64,000 nucleotides of DNA from Ichthyophis bannanicus (GCA_033557465.1 CM066035.1:924134522-924198521), one strand, 5' to 3'. Positions 1 through 12,760 are shown, counted from the stretch's first letter. The notes: generated by a model from the letters alone, not told the origin. Numbers and translations: made by a program.

Positions 1-1681
1 TTTTGAATGCGCTTGAGGTGTGCCCGTGCCTGAGGGTCACGCTAGAGGGCCCTTTGGGAACGAGGCGGTGAGTCTGGAGTATCTAGCATCTTTTAGTGGC
101 ACCTTCTTAGGAGGTTTCAAGGTTTTGTTGGAGTAGTTTGTCCTGGTCTCTGCTCCTGTTGATTAATACTTCTTTTTTTCCCCTTCTCCTGATGCCTAAA
201 TGGAAGGCTGAAGGAAAGGGAGGCATTTCCTCCTCACCTGTTGCAGTATTAACAGGGCAGCGTACCATGGATGATTTTACACAGATGAAGTGTGTGGGCG
301 AACCCATTATTGGGGTTGGGGATAACCCTGATTTGGGCAGCGATGTTTTGCTGAGCCCAACTGGCCCTTCCACCCTTCCTGATCCTTGGGGTGCTGAGTG
401 CAGTGCATTTGGGCTGGTAACGGATGTTAGTACTCAGCATTCCTTGACCTCGACATTGGATGTGTTGGTGGTTAAGGGTAATGGGATCAGTAGTCTCCAG
501 GGAGGGGTTTATCCCCCATTCAGGAGAGTGTGGTAATCCAGGAGCTTCCTCTGCTTGTGAGACCTAAGGAGGTAACCCTGGATTCCATTTGGGACGCAAC
601 GCAGTCACTTTATCAGGTTTGTGCTGGTGTGTTGCAGACTTTTGCTTTGTTCCCCTCTAGGTTTGAGGAATTGGAGGCGAAGGTGCTCCAACAGCAAGTG
701 CAATTTGATGGACTTGAAGTTAAAGCTCAACATGTGCAGGAGCAGCAAGGGGTCCTAGCCAAGGATAGTTTGTTTTTTCATTGTAAAATTTAAAACTTGT
801 AAAATCAATAAAGAAGTTTAAATCTTAATTTATTGAGCTTTCCACAGGTTTCATTGTATTCTCCCAGAGACCTGTTTGTTTGGTTCCTTAAGGAGATGTT
901 TAACTATCCCGAGTCTGGGATTCATCCGCTCCAAAAGATTTATTTCCTCCCCTCAATACCCATTGAGGGCGCTTTGCAGAATGCTGATACTTCCCAGGTG
1001 GAGGTTTCTTCTGACTCCTTGGACTTGGGAAACCTGTCTGAGTTGTTAGAGCGTTCCACCGAGGTGGTTACATCTAGGGCTGCTTTGTTGGTATCTTTTG
1101 TATTTCTTCAGAATAAGGAAGAGTTATTACGATTGTATTTTAAAAAATCTGCTGTTTCTTTCTCAGGGGGTAGGGTACAGATCTTCCCAGATGTGTCCAG
1201 GTGGATTCAGTCTAGGAGGAAAACATTTCTGGAACTTCACGCTGAGACCTTGGCTTTGGGCACGGGTTTCCAGTTGAGATTTCCCTGTAAATGTATACTG
1301 GGGTACCAGAATAAGATCTTTCATTTCTTCGAGCCCTTTCAGTTGCTTTTCTTTTTAGATGCTAAGCATTTCTGAGTTTACCCTGTGGTAGTAATGTGGG
1401 TTTATAGATAAGCTTTGTTGAACATCCTACTTATTTCTTTATGTTCCCTTCTTTCTTATGATTGCTCTGCTCTCCTATGGTGCTTGTAGTTCTTGAATCC
1501 TCCTTTTTTCTTCTTTTTAGAATTGTAGACTATTAGCATAACATTATGTCATGTTTTGCTTATGTAATGTTTTTCTTTTTGTTTTCTTATAATTACTGAT
1601 ACATGATGGAATGTGATATTCTTTATCCAAGGTTTCTTGGTATAATGTAAAGCTTAATTAAATATAAAATTAAAAAAAAAT
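1..1681 (+). mobile_element. Tx1/L1-type LINE copy with ORF1 but no ORF2
   Basis: The stretch holds a degenerate ORF1 followed by about 290 bases of non-coding sequence ending in an AT-rich tract and a run of nine A at about 1672-1680, which looks like a retrotransposon 3' end. No endonuclease or reverse transcriptase is found between ORF1 and the tail. The left end runs off the window, so the 5' UTR is partial. The same ORF1 family recurs at 26.0-27.0 kb. Internal deletion of ORF2 or an ORF1-only non-autonomous lineage would both explain it. Confidence 0.6.
197..1375 (+). pseudogene. LINE ORF1 protein remnant (Tx1/L1 type)
   Basis: ORF1 proteins of L1/Tx1 LINEs bind the element RNA as chaperones. 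The reading starts near the ATG of MPKWKAEG (about 191-197), shifts frame near 530 and then stays in one frame to 1375. Stops near 791, 800 and 809 read as single-base changes of codons in the coiled-coil tail (KI*NL*NQ*RSLNL), just before the RRM-like part (SFPQVSLYSPRDLF at about 839-880). The later segment LSELLERSTEVVTSRAALL and FPCKCILG are typical of the family and match the copy at 26.8 kb (VSDLLETSNVDVQERATLL). It is not functional. Family assignment is from remembered amphibian LINE proteins. Confidence 0.6.
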
Positions 1682-1689
1682 GCCTCCTA

Positions 1690-2298
1690 TATACATCTGT
1701 CTCTGAGGCCCTCCGGTAGGTCTGCCCTCTCCCTTTTCCCCTGCCTCTCCGTAGGAAGTTAGAATGGCGGTACACCGGTGTCTTGTATTTGTTGAATTCC
1801 GGTGATTTGTACTGATTCTGAAAACCCTTTTGTCCTCCTTCTTTCCATAAAGCATCCATCTGAAAACCCTGCTTTTGAGCATGTTACTATGTGGTATTTC
1901 TGAGGAGAAAAGGGGAGCGGAATTGTCAAGATTTTCTTCTGCATGACTGCAACTACATTTATTATTGCGTTCTAATCCAGGTTCTGGAGAGAACAATCTA
2001 GTCTTGGTTTTGACATGTGATTGTGATTGTGATTTGGGGGGGGGGGGGGATTTGTGTTATGTCTCTGTGATTCACTTCTAGACTTAGCCTTCCCATTCTT
2101 ATTTGTCCAGTAATATACTGTACCTTCTTTGTAGTCCTCCTCATCTCTCTTAAACCTTTTTAATTTCCTATTTTTCACAACCTTTTTGTATTCTACCACA
2201 TTTCAGTCAAAGTCTTTTTTTAATTTCTCAAAACGAGTATCTTTAGCTTTAAGATTCTCCACTTTTAGATCCACATCTTGCTTTAAAACCTCAGCCTT
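1690..2298 (-). mobile_element. Penelope-like element N-terminal fragment
   Basis: Read on the minus strand, 2290-2200 encodes a charged coiled-coil-like segment (LKVENLKAKDTRFEKLKKDF), followed after a stop by VKNRKLKRFKRDEEDY, then WTNKNGKAKSRSESQRH and, in shifted frames down to about 1690, an RG-rich stretch (FLRRGRGKGRGQ). A coiled coil, a basic K-R-F-x-R-D block and an RG-rich linker before the reverse transcriptase are features I associate with amphibian and fish Penelope-like elements. No reverse transcriptase follows. A 13-base G run lies at about 2036-2049. Assignment is tentative. Confidence 0.4.
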
Positions 2299-3240
2299 AC
2301 GTTTATTTATTTATACCTTTTCTATACCGTGCTCTTCAGCATCAGTGCAGTTTACAATAAAACATTAATTGTACAATGCTGGCAGAGCAAACATTGGACT
2401 TTACATATAACAGGTAAAAACAATGGTTAAAACGGGGAGACTAAATAATTTAAGAAATTAATAACAGATACAGTTAAAATCAAATAATAGATATAAAGGA
2501 TAAATTTGATTATGTCAAGTCACCGGCATGAGAATAGTACTGATGAAAAAGGTGAGATTTTAGGGTTTTTCTAAAATGAGCAAGGTCAGAAATAGCCCGA
2601 ATATGGACAGGAAGGGCATTCCAAAGTGTGGGTGCATAAAATATAAAGGCTCGGTTCTTAGACGCAAGAGAGCATCTTATAATCGCAGAGGGGACAGTGA
2701 GAGTATGAGCAGCAACAGATCTGGATCTATTCTGAGGTATAAGTTGAACAAGATCATTGAGTGAGGCAGAAGAAAGCTTGTTGAGGGCTTTAAATGTAAG
2801 CAGGATTGCTTTACAGGTAAGCCTACAATGAAAGGGAAGCCAGTGTAGGTGCTGCAGAATCAGTTATATGTTCTCTTCTTGATGCTCCATGTAGGACACG
2901 AGCAATGGCATTCATTGCCAATTGTAGTGGGATTAAGAGTGCTTTTAGGGAGACCATGCAGAATGGCATTGGCAAAGTCAAAATGGGGGGTCACAAGGGC
3001 TTGAAAAATCGTACGAAAATCAGCAGGCTCTAGGAGAGGGCGTAGGTGACGAAGTGTTCGTATTTTGTAGTAAATTGCCTTGGTGATATTGCTAATATGT
3101 ACCTTCTTGTCAAGCTGATGGTCTAAAGTGATACCTAAGTAACGGATGGTAGATTTATTTAAGAGTTCTGCATCTCTGACCTTAATCAATGCAGGAGGGG
3201 TGAAGGATTGATTCCTTGTAATGAATAAGACATCCGTTTA
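2299..3240 (-). mobile_element. L2-clade LINE, 3' part
   Basis: The element is truncated at its 5' end and lies on the minus strand. From 3189 to 2860 it encodes the end of an L2 reverse transcriptase (STIRYLGITLDHQLDKKVH, TLRHLRPLLEPADF). After frame loss, 2860-2520 encodes the L2 C-terminal region, recognisable as the LHWLPV and LWNALPVHIR blocks. The 3' end at 2299-2355 has the GC-paired terminal hairpin and a TTTATTTATTTAT-type tail shared by the other L2 copies and SINEs of this window. All frames are broken. Confidence 0.75.
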
Positions 3241-3835
3241 GAAGTGTTAATTAATAAAATCATCAAGTCAAGGAAACACTTACCTAATATCTTAATCCAA
3301 TTGGCTATAAAATTCTCATCGTCAATAAATATGCCCAGGGCCTTGTTGACACGAAGGCCCCTGGGTATGATCTAAGCGTTTATACCCTTATGGGGCACAT
3401 TAGCACTAGCTTCAGTCTTCTAGATAAAATATAAATTTCACTACACTTTGAATAACTTAATATTCTTACAAGCATGAAATCTACTTTTACTAAGTGTCAG
3501 GATTCGCGGGTTTCCTATGCATGGCAGAGCTTGGGCTGTTCATTGGACTTTCCAATGAGGTATATTCAGTCTATGTCTTTAAGCCAAACTATTAACCCTT
3601 TTTGAATATTTGGTCCCTATATTGTTTGTCATAGTTAATGTTTAGTCAAGGAACTATTTTTATTAATATTGATTGCATAATGGTGCTTTATGTGCTGGTA
3701 CGTTTTTGGGATACCCTAGGCTCTGAATATTAGGTACATCCTGTTGAAATTACACACTTCATGTCCTTACCCCAATAGTCTGGTTTGTTACTAATTAATA
3801 ATTACTTTGTTCCCCCCCCCCCCCCCATTTTTAAA
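3241..3835. other. AT-rich spacer without recognised gene
   Basis: No convincing coding region or named repeat was recognised. It contains an imperfect GC hairpin (arms 3334-3344 and 3354-3365, nine-base loop, one bulged base) and a run of about 16 C at 3813-3828 just outside the DIRS terminus. Confidence 0.5.
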
Positions 3836-4359
3836 GCGTAGTTACTCACCTGTAACAGGTGTTCTCCCAGAACAGCAAGAATCAGTCCTCAAATATGGGT
3901 GATGTCAGCACCAATGGAGCCCGCGTGGAGCAATTCTCCAGCTTTCAAAGAAAGCTTTTGGGAATGCTACCATGCATGCATGGTCCCCTTCCCGCCCAAG
4001 GGTGCCATTTGCTCAGTCAGATGACATAGCTAACACAGCAGTCAAACAAAAACCGAAGAATGGCAACTCCAAGGGGAGGAGAGAGGGTTGTGAGGACTGA
4101 ATCCTGCTGTTCCCGGAGAACGCCTGTTGCAGGTAACTACGCTTTCTCCAGGAACAAGCAGGAAGTCAATCCTCATATATGGGACTTCCTAGCTCCAGGC
4201 TGCTGAGGACCGAACCACGACAGTATCAACGGTGACCGGATGGGTGATCGTGAGTTGCAGAAGGTGAGTCCCTGCTAAGAGGCTCTGCAAGACCCTAGCA
4301 TCCAGCAACACTATCACTCCGGTAACCTGAACTCAGAAGGATCAGAGGGCAGGAGTTGC

Positions 4360-5359
4360 CTACAGTTCAAGAATATTATGCAGCACTGCCTGACCAAAGG
4401 CACTGTCCCTGTGGGATTCGCTTTCCAGGCAGTAGTGTGCTGCAAATGTGTGAATGGATGACCAAGTGGCAGCTCTGCAAATTTCTGTCACTGGCACAGA
4501 ACAGAGGTGGGCCACCGACATGGTCATCGCCCTCACACGATGCACTGTGATCTGGTGCACCAGGGAGAGGCCTGCTCACTCATAGGCGAGGGCAATGCAG
4601 TCCGCCACCCAAAAGAATAGGGTATGCTTGGTTACGGGGAGCCCCAGTCTGCTAGGTCATAGGACAAGAAAGGCTGAGGTGATTTGCGGTGGCCCTGGGT
4701 CTACTGCAGATAGAAGGATAGGGCTCACTTACAGTCCAGAGTGTGGAGTATGAGCTCCTCTCTGCCAGCATGAGGCCATGGGTAGAAGGTGGGGAATACG
4801 ACCTCCTGGTTGAGGTGAAACAGGTAAAATACCTTCAGGAGGAACTTAGGGTGAGTGCGGAGCACTACCCTGTTCTTGAAGAACCTGGTGTACGGGGGGG
4901 GGCCGCCATTTGCAAGGTGAAGGCAGGGCCTTCAAGCAGGCCACCTTCCAGGATAGGTATCTGAGGTGGCGAGTGGCCAGTGGCTCGAACGGTGGCCTAG
5001 TCAGCTGGGACAGCACCACATTGAGGTCCCATTCTGTCGCCTGGGGCAGACAGGGGGCTTGGAAAGCAGAAGGCCCCACAGGAACCGGGAAACCAGGGGC
5101 TTGCTGGATAAGGGCTTTCCTCCTATTGGGTGGCGGTGAGCGGCTATGGTGCTCAGATGTATCCGAACTGAAATTTCAGTCCTGTGCACGACAAATGCAC
5201 TAGGTACTGGAGTACCAGCTGGACATGGCAGGAGAACGGGTTCTCCTTCCTATCAGGAGCAAACCTGCACCACTTAAAGGTGTAAATCCTCCTTGTGGAG
5301 GGCTTCCTGGAGGCTAGCAGGATCTCCTCAACCTCTTGTGGTAGGTTGAGCGGGGCCAA
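4360..5359 (-). pseudogene. DIRS copy 1 tyrosine recombinase
   Basis: Fragments in at least three frames: LASRKPSTRRIYTFKW at 5310-5260, ISVRIHLSTIAAH at 5175-5135, EWDLNVVLSQLTRPPFEPLA at about 5040-4980, and the C-terminal catalytic block at 4555-4400 with H-R-V-R and the nucleophile region (TFAAHYCLE). The first catalytic arginine segment is degraded. Not functional. Confidence 0.75.
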
Positions 5360-5550
5360 GGCTACACTCTCAGCAGCCAGGTCATTAGAGTCAATGACCC
5401 CACATTGGAGTGCAGAAGGGAGCCCTCCTCCTGGGTCAGGAGGTCTGGGGCTCGGCCCAGGGGTACTGTGAGTATTGCTGCCAGAGAGAGCAGTAGTAGA
5501 ACCAGAATTGCCTGGGCCACCTGGGGGCGAGCGGTATCACTGATGCCCTC

Positions 5551-6225
5551 TCATTCTGAATTTTGAAGAATCTTGGTGACCAGGGGAGTCAGTGGGAATG
5601 CATACAGCAGTCCCTCAGACCATGAGATCAGGAACGCGTCTGCCGCCATCCTCTGTGGGTGTGGCTGCCTGGAGCAGAAGCGAACCAGTTGTGCGTTGTC
5701 TGTAGAGGCAAAGAGGTCCATCTCAGGCCAGCCCCAAAGGCGGAAGAGCTTCTCCACCACTGCAGGGTCAAGACGCCACTCGTGAGGGTGCAGGACTCTG
5801 CTGAGTCTGTCGACTAGGTAGTTGTTCTGGCCCTGGAGGTAGACTGCTTGCAGAAGCATGCCATTGCACACTGCAAAGCAGAGGAGGGCTACAGCCTCCT
5901 AGCAGAGGGAGTAAGAGCCTGTGCCCCCCTGCTTGTTTATATAGAACACTGCCACCTGGTTGTCCGTCTGGACCAGCACATGTCTGTTCTGCAAGAGGGA
6001 GCGGAATGCACATAGGGCGAGGGATACTGCCCGGAGTTCCAGGAGGTTGATTTGTAGTAGAGACTCCTCCATGGTCCAGCAACTCTGTGTGTGATGGACT
6101 TTGCAGTGTGCTCCCCAGCCCTGGAGAGAGGCATCTGTGGTCAGGATACTCTGCGGTGGAGGTGCCTGGAAGGGCAGTCCTGCCCAGAGGAGGTCCAGGT
6201 TTTGCCACCAGTCGGAGGATCTCAC
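5551..6225 (-). pseudogene. DIRS copy 1 RNase H and methyltransferase-like domain
   Basis: RNase H is seen at 6225-5899 with LTTDASLQGWGAH (first aspartate), INLLELRAVSLAL (glutamate helix) and VQTDNQVAVFYINKQGG. A break near 5900-5870 leads to NNYLVDRLSRVLHPHEWRL and then the methyltransferase-like segment (MDLFASTDNAQLVRFCSRQ, DAFLISWSEGLLYAFPLTP) at 5750-5551. This domain order is the one expected between RT and recombinase in DIRS elements. Confidence 0.8.
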
Positions 6226-6292
6226 CAGCTAGTGGGAGACCCTGACCCTGTCCCGGTTGGCTTGTGGCCTGGGTCCACTGAGAACATACGCA

Positions 6293-7330
6293 TCACTGGG
6301 CTGTCCACATGTGCAGGCAGGCTAGGGGTGTGACATGGACCGTAGAGGCCATGTGCCCCAGCAGGCAGAGGAGAAGGTAAGCCAGCACCATTCTACGGTG
6401 TTGGACCTCCTCTGCCAGCTGTTTGAGGCATTCTGTCCTGTCCTGGGGGAGAAGGGCTCTGGCCCGTACTGTGTCCAGCTGAGCACCGATGAATTCTAGG
6501 TCTTGCACTGGAGAAAGATGTGATTTGGAGTAGTTGATGATGAACCCCAGGTGTTGCAGGATGAGGATGGTACGTCCTGACAGGCCTCTATGGCTGTGCC
6601 ACCTCTGATGAGCCAGTTTTCCAAGTAGGGTAAGACGAACACCCCTTGTAGGTGCAGATAGGCAGCTACCACTGCTATGCACTTTGTGTACACTCTTGGC
6701 GATGAGGCCAGGCCAAAGGGAAGTACTCTGTATTGGTAGCAGCCCCCCCCTACCATGAATCTCAGGTACTGCCAGTGAGATGGGTGGACCAGGATTTGGG
6801 TGTAAGTATCCTTTAGGTCCAAGGAGCAAAGCTAGTCTCCCTGGTGGAGGTAGGGCAGCAGTGTCCCAAGGGAGAGCATTTTGAACTTCTCCCTTACCAG
6901 GAACTTATTCAGGTTTCAGATGTCCAGGATGGGCCTGAGACCCCCGGTTCTTTTGGGAACAAGAAAGTACCTTGAGTAGAAGCCCTTGCCCCAGAGGTGC
7001 TGGAGAACAGGCTCTACTGCCTTGTCCCTTATAGGACCTGCTAGCTCTGAGAGCAAAAGGGTCTCGGTGAAGGAGAGACTGCAATAGTTCTCCTGCAGGA
7101 CTCTGAAGATGCCCGAGTCTCACAGGAGGTGCTCGGCTTTGGGCTCAGCTTTGGGGAAACCTGGGCTGAGTGGACCGTAGGAACATCTTCTCCTGCAACT
7201 CCGACCTGACACAGGTCGCAGGAGGTACTGCCATGGTCTGGGCCAAGGCAGTGCAAGCAGCAGTATGGGTATCTGTGACAGACATAATTTGACTGCAATG
7301 ATCACACTTTTTAAAGCTACCGGGTGACAT
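6293..7330 (-). pseudogene. DIRS copy 1 gag start and reverse transcriptase
   Basis: Gag residues FKKCDHCSQ followed by MSVTDTHTAAC at 7320-7250 keep a CxxC zinc-ribbon start like that of copy 2. RT follows in several frames: about 7100-6905 holds the N-terminal part, 6822-6496 holds MDLKDTYTQILVHPSH and YRVLPFGLASSPRVYTKC. The catalytic box reads Y-L-E-N (VLPYLENWLI, near 6640) where DIRS enzymes have Y-L-D-D, so the active site is lost as well as the frame. The segment to 6293 carries the thumb (LLGHMASTVHVTPLACLHM). Confidence 0.8.
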
Positions 7331-7445
7331 GGTGACTCACACTCAGACGAGGTTGACAACCCCGGGGTGAAAAAGGGCATTAATGCCGGTCGAGGTAGAC
7401 CTCCATGAAAAAAGAAAAGGGAGCCAAGAACAGCGCCGGCTCAAG

Positions 7446-7740
7446 GCGGTAAGATATAATTGGCAATTTATTTACATACACAGCGTGAGTATGGTCTCTT
7501 ACCAAGTGAGTTATTTTTTATATAAGCATGTCCTCCTCAACTCTCTCCTTTTATGTTGACACGCTATAAACAAGCACTTGCTCCTTTTAATCTTTAGATA
7601 CCACAGAGATATGTACAATAGTTATTAGACAGCCTTATTTTTACTTTTATTTTTTACTTTTTATCTGCATTTCAATCTTGTGATTTATTTTACTTTGTTT
7701 TAACTATCATATTGTTTGTATTTTAATAATTTTGGGTTTT
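7446..7740 (+). other. AT-rich sequence, possible Penelope 3' region
   Basis: No gene is seen. The T-rich sequence resembles in style the stretch at 14745-14805 on the other side of the L1, which leads into a Penelope-type terminus. The L1 may therefore have inserted into a Penelope terminal repeat. I could not define a target-site duplication. Confidence 0.3.
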
Positions 7741-8065
7741 GTTTTTTTTTTTTTTGTTTGTTTTTTTAACTTTATTTAATTCCACCAACAAATTCAAACA
7801 AACAAATTCAAACAATACAGCAACAGACGGCTCCACGGGGGAGTGTACTCTTATCCCCCCCGCGGGCCAACTGAGAGAAAAAAAAAAAAAAAAGAAATAT
7901 ATGTATATATATATTAGGTGGTCATTTTACATTTTTTCCCAGCACCCCCCCCCCTTCCCACAAACCCTCCCTCACTCCACTTCCAACATCCTAAGCTACG
8001 CTGAGCTTCAAAAAAAAAAAAATTTTAGTGTGTGCCCCCATGCCACTCTCCATGGCCAGGCTCAT

Positions 8066-11000
8066 TTAACTTCCCAGATGGAGTGTGGCATTGCGGCTGC
8101 GAGCCCCGAGTTGCTGAATGTAAGGCTCCCAGACCGACAGAAAGACTGTCCATCGCTTGGCACTGCCCCGCGCCATCCAGCGCTCTGTTAGCATTAATTG
8201 ATGGAAGCTGTTCCGCCATTCCCCAAAGGTAGGCAGCTGGCGATCTCTCCACAGTCGAAGGATCGGCCCCTTACCCACCAGGCAGGCCTTTCGCATGAGC
8301 AAGCGTTCACCTGCTTTCACAGGCCCCGGGGCCGTCATCCGGTCAAGTACTACAAATGAACCAGTCCAGCGGAGCCTTCGCTGAAGCAGTGTATTGAGGA
8401 AGTTGCATATCTTCGCCCAATAGGCCCGTATGCCCCGACAGGTCCACCACATATGTACAAGAGTCGCCAGAGGCTCAGAACAGCGTGGGCAAGAACCATC
8501 TGTCTCCAGGCGACTTCGTAATGCCCGCCGAGGGGAAAAGTGAACCCTAGTCACGCATTTGAACTGAATCTCTCTCCAACGCACCCCTTGCGCCACCCGG
8601 CCAATCCTTTTCAATGCCTCCAAGACCAATCCCGGTGGTATGTCCTCCCCCAGTTCAGCTGCCCAAGCCCTTTCGACTCCACTATAATCGGGGAGATTCC
8701 TATATCGATCTAGACTGAGTTTCAGTTTGGAGATCGAGGGGGAGCGTTCCTCTCCCAACTGAAAAAATTCCAATATGCGCGCTGACCGCTCAGCTTGCAG
8801 TGCACTACGCGGTAAAGAGGCTACATAGTGAGAGACTTGTATATATGCAAAGCAGTGCGTATTGGGCAGATCATATTCCCGACTCAAAGTTCGAAAAGAT
8901 TTACAGCTCCCCTCGGAGTCTACTAGATGCCCCACATTCCGAACACCGCGTGTCCACCAATCCCGAAACACCGCGTTTTCAGACCCAGGGGTGAATTGGG
9001 CGTTCCCTTGTAGTGGCAACCAACAAGACACCTTCCATGCGTCATTCCAGTTTTTATTGATCTGCTGCCAGGCTCGTCGGGCCGAGTCTATTAATGTACT
9101 CTGCCGGATAGAAACTATTAGGTCCTGATACGACCCGTGCAAAATCCCCAACAGGGTCGCAGGAGCCACTAGGCACTCCTCCAAAGTTCTAGGTGTGTAT
9201 AATTCCGTCCCCCCTAACCAATCACCCAAGTGTCTAGCTTGGCAGGCCAGTGCATAAGTCCTCAAGTCGGGAAGACCCATACCCCCTTCTCGCCATTTTC
9301 CAAGCAGGCGATGCCATGGGATGCGCGCCCGCTTCCCTCGCCAAAAAAACCTCTTAAACATAGCTTCCATTTTACGCAAATCTCGGCCTAGTAACCAGAC
9401 CGGTAAGGTTTGCAACCAATATAGGATTCGAGGTAATATAATCATCTGCACCGCCGCTATTCTCCCAGCCAGGGACAGCGGGAGAGGTTCCCAGGCTTTT
9501 AGTTGCACCGCTAGATGCCGCAGTATCCGGTCTAGATTACGTCTATATAATTCTTGTGCTCGCCCTGTCAATACTATGCCCAAGTAGACAAACTCCTTTT
9601 CCGCCCATCGTAAGGGGAAGGGCTCTCGCCATGAACTACGGAGGTGTCCTAAAACATCCACTGCTTCAGACTTATCTTTATTAATACGCAGGCCTGCAAA
9701 GGCCCCGAAGCACAAGAATTCGTCCAACAACGGTTGCAAGGAAGTGGCCGGGGATGTCAGATGGACTAACAAATCGTCCGCAAAGGCCGAAATGATGAAT
9801 TTCTGCGACCGCAGCTGCACGCCTTTTACTCTTCTCGATGTTACAATAGTGCGGATCAGTGGGTCTAGCGAGAGAACGAATAGCAAGGGCGATAAAGGAC
9901 AGCCCTGCCTCGTTCCTCGTTCTAACACAAAGTCGTCCGATAGTAGTCCATTGCACAATATGCCTGCCGTGGGTGTGATATATAGGCTCTGCACTCTTTT
10001 ACAAAAATCCGCCCCTATGCCATATTGTGGTAATAGCCGCCAAAGATATTGCCAATCCACCCTGTCGAATGCTTTTTCGGCATCGAAGCTAATCAGTAGC
10101 GACGGAATGCTGTGGGCATGCACCCACTCCAAGGAGGCCAAGATCTTCCGAAGGTTCCGAACTGCATAGCGGCCCTTCACAAATCCCACTTGCGCGTCGT
10201 GTATTAAATGACCCAATACCCCTGCTAGACGTTCGGCCAGAACTTTTGCAAGTATTTTGAGATCGAAATTTAATAGGGAGATAGGTCGATAGGAGGCCGC
10301 GAGCATTGGGTCTTTACCCGGCTTTGGAATCAGGGTGATATGAGCATGATTCCGCCCCCAACGAAACGCTCTCCCCTCCCCTCTGCCCTGGTGTCAAAAA
10401 CCTCTCGTAGTAATGGGCTTACACAATCACCCAGGATTTTGTAAAATTCGGCCCCTAGTCCATCCGGTCCTGGTGTCTTATAGCACTGGGCAGAGGAGAT
10501 TGCTGATTGTATCTCTTGTGGGGTAAGGGGCAGATCCAATATCTCCCGCTGTTCCGCTGTAAGCTGAGGTAGTTCTAGTGCTTTTAGATAATCCTGTATC
10601 ATCTCAGGGGAGCCAGATTCCGCTTTGTACAGGTTTTGAAAGAAACTACGAAAAACCTTTGCAATTTCCACACTTTCCTTGTGAACACATCCTTGACCCT
10701 CCCGAATGGCTGCCACATAAGCCGGCCCCCGACGTGCCCTCAAACACCGAGCCAACAACTTGCCAGGTTTGTTTCCGAAACAATGCAATCGGAACCGATA
10801 AAACAGAACTGACTTCTTTGCTCGCTGATGTAGCAACTCATTGAGTTCGATCTGGGTTTCCCATAACTGCTTCTTATTCACCAACGAGGGCGTATGGACA
10901 CACCGTCGACGGAGTTTAGTGACCTGACGTTCAAGCAGGATGATACGTTCGGCCATCAGCCGTCGCCTTCGCGCAGCATATCCTATAATATCCCCCCGGA

Positions 11001-11919
11001 AAACCACCTTCGCCGTTTCCCATACTAATTCGGGGTCGTCCAAATGGCCTTGATGATCACTGAGGAATTCCGCCCATCGCTGACGTAGGAACCGGCGGAA
11101 TTGCCCATCTGAGTATAATTCTAGAGGAAACCTCCACACTCGTGACCGAGTCGTATCCCTCCCCCAATGTAAATCTATCCATACCATCGCGTGGTCCGAG
11201 ATTTCCGAGGGTCCGATCTGGGCATCCTCAATGTGGGCAAACAAAGTCCCCGAAGTCAACACATAATCTATGCATGCACTAGTACCGTGTGCTCGAGACT
11301 GATGTGTGTAATCTCTTTCCAGGGGGTGCAGCACTCGCCAGGAATCAATGATCCCTAGCCTCTTACAGAACCGTTTCAACGACTGGGAGGGTGCCACCCT
11401 TTCTCGTCTTCCTCCTCCCCTAGATGTATCCATATCTACATCAAGGACTCCATTGAAGTCCCCTCCCAGAATCACCGGACATTCCGGGAGCTGTTCCACA
11501 TTTGAAGCCAATCCATTATAAAAACCCGGGTCAGCGACATTGGGGCCATAAAGGTTTCCGATAGTGACTGGTTTACCGTCCAAATGACCATATATCAACA
11601 GGGATCTGCCTATACTGTCCGCTAGGACCGTCTCCGCCACAAATCGTAAGCGTTTATGGAGTAATATAACCACTCCCCCTTTGTGTCCCTGCGCCGGTGA
11701 TCCCCAAACTTGGCCCACCCAATTTCGACATAGTTTGCTATGCTCAACAGCCGTCTGGTGGGTTTCTTGGAGAAGGGCAATGTCACACTTATGCCGAGCT
11801 AGTGCCTGCAGTACTTTATGTCTCTTAATGGGGTTGCCTAGCCCACAGACATTCCAAGTAATTATTTTCAGAGCGACGGGGCAGTGCCAAAGTTCCTCCG
11901 CCTGATCATCACCAGTCAT
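8066..11919 (-). pseudogene. L1 ORF2 endonuclease/reverse transcriptase, one frameshift
   Basis: The ORF starts at 11919 (MTGDDQAEELWHCP) and runs to a stop at 8066. One frame change lies between about 10390 and 10330, near REVFDTRAEGRG and before the HAHITLIPKPGKDP that would precede ASYRPISLLNFD. The APE-type endonuclease shows ITWNVCGLGNP, LLQETH, GGDFNGVLD and SDHAMVWIDLHW. The RT shows the catalytic FADD box (SAFADDLLVHLT). The C-terminus keeps the zinc-knuckle-like CPRCSEPLATLVHMWWTC. About 1,280 residues in total, close to L1 ORF2. It would nick target DNA and prime reverse transcription if restored. Confidence 0.9.
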
Positions 11920-12760
11920 TCTTGAGGAACTCCCCCAGCCTGGAGCCCCCCCCCAGCCAAAGCAAAAAGATCATGCCATCTGCCAATAGTTAGTGGAGTG
12001 CACCCTATCCCCCCCCCATCCCCCCCTCCCCCCCCCTCCCCCCCCTCCCGCTCCCCCTCGCACCCTCCCCTCCCCTCTCCCCTTCTCAACCCCTAAGCTG
12101 ACGGATGCACCCATCAGGCTGGACAACTTCCCTATGGCAATCGGGCCCACCCCCTAGCTCCCCGTTCCTGACTTTAAACCTAACTGTCTGTTAATTTTTC
12201 TCAATTCTAAGGTCCCGCCCCTCCCCTCTATATCGCCCCTTTATCTGATAGGTACTAAAACCATATTTCACCTCCGATAAGCATCGAAGGCCACCATGTT
12301 AAGTCAACAGAAGGGGCATCACCTGGCCCCTAGAGGGCCGCACAGGTGTCAAATGAGTCAGCCAGAGGCTGGCACAAGTAGAACAGACCACCCCTATCCA
12401 CTCATCCCACACTTGCATCCACCTCGTCCCCCCCCCCCCTCTCCACACCAAAGCCTCAGCCGGCCCTCCATACAACTATGTCATTCACCCAGCTGGAAAA
12501 GTGGTAAACCTGCACATACAGTTGCTCGGCTAAACAAGTGAAACATAGTAGCAGTTTAACAATGTTGCCATCTGAATAGCTGAAACAAAGAAACAGTTGA
12601 GACAATATAACTAGGTAACAAATCACCCCCTTAAACAACACCAAAGTGTAACAGTACAAAAAAGCAAACTTAACTGCTGCAGTCCAGGACTACCTCAGGC
12701 CTTTAGGCCTTTCTCTGTCTATAGAACACCCAAGTGCCACTCTCCTTGGCAGGCCAAGCT
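11920..12760 (-). other. Long L1 inter-ORF spacer with G-rich tract
   Basis: About 840 bases separate the ORF1 stop from the ORF2 start. The tract at about 12008-12080 is C-rich on the + strand and therefore G-rich in the element RNA, with many GGGG blocks able in principle to form quadruplexes. No coding content is seen on either strand. Confidence 0.6.

Larger units (their letters stand above)
3836..7445 (-). mobile_element. DIRS1-like retrotransposon copy 1, degenerate
   Basis: DIRS elements are retrotransposons that integrate with a tyrosine recombinase instead of an integrase. On the minus strand this copy runs gag N-terminus, reverse transcriptase, RNase H, methyltransferase-like domain and tyrosine recombinase. 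The right terminus is at about 3836 (GCGTAGTTACTCACCTG on the + strand). An internal complementary region at about 4090-4165 contains both terminal sequences joined (TTGCAGGTAACTACGC next to TCTCCAGGAACAAGCAGG), the hallmark of the group. Most of gag is deleted, since the zinc-ribbon start at 7330 is followed by RT at 7120. All frames are broken. It is the same subfamily as copy 2 at 35.3 kb. Confidence 0.85.
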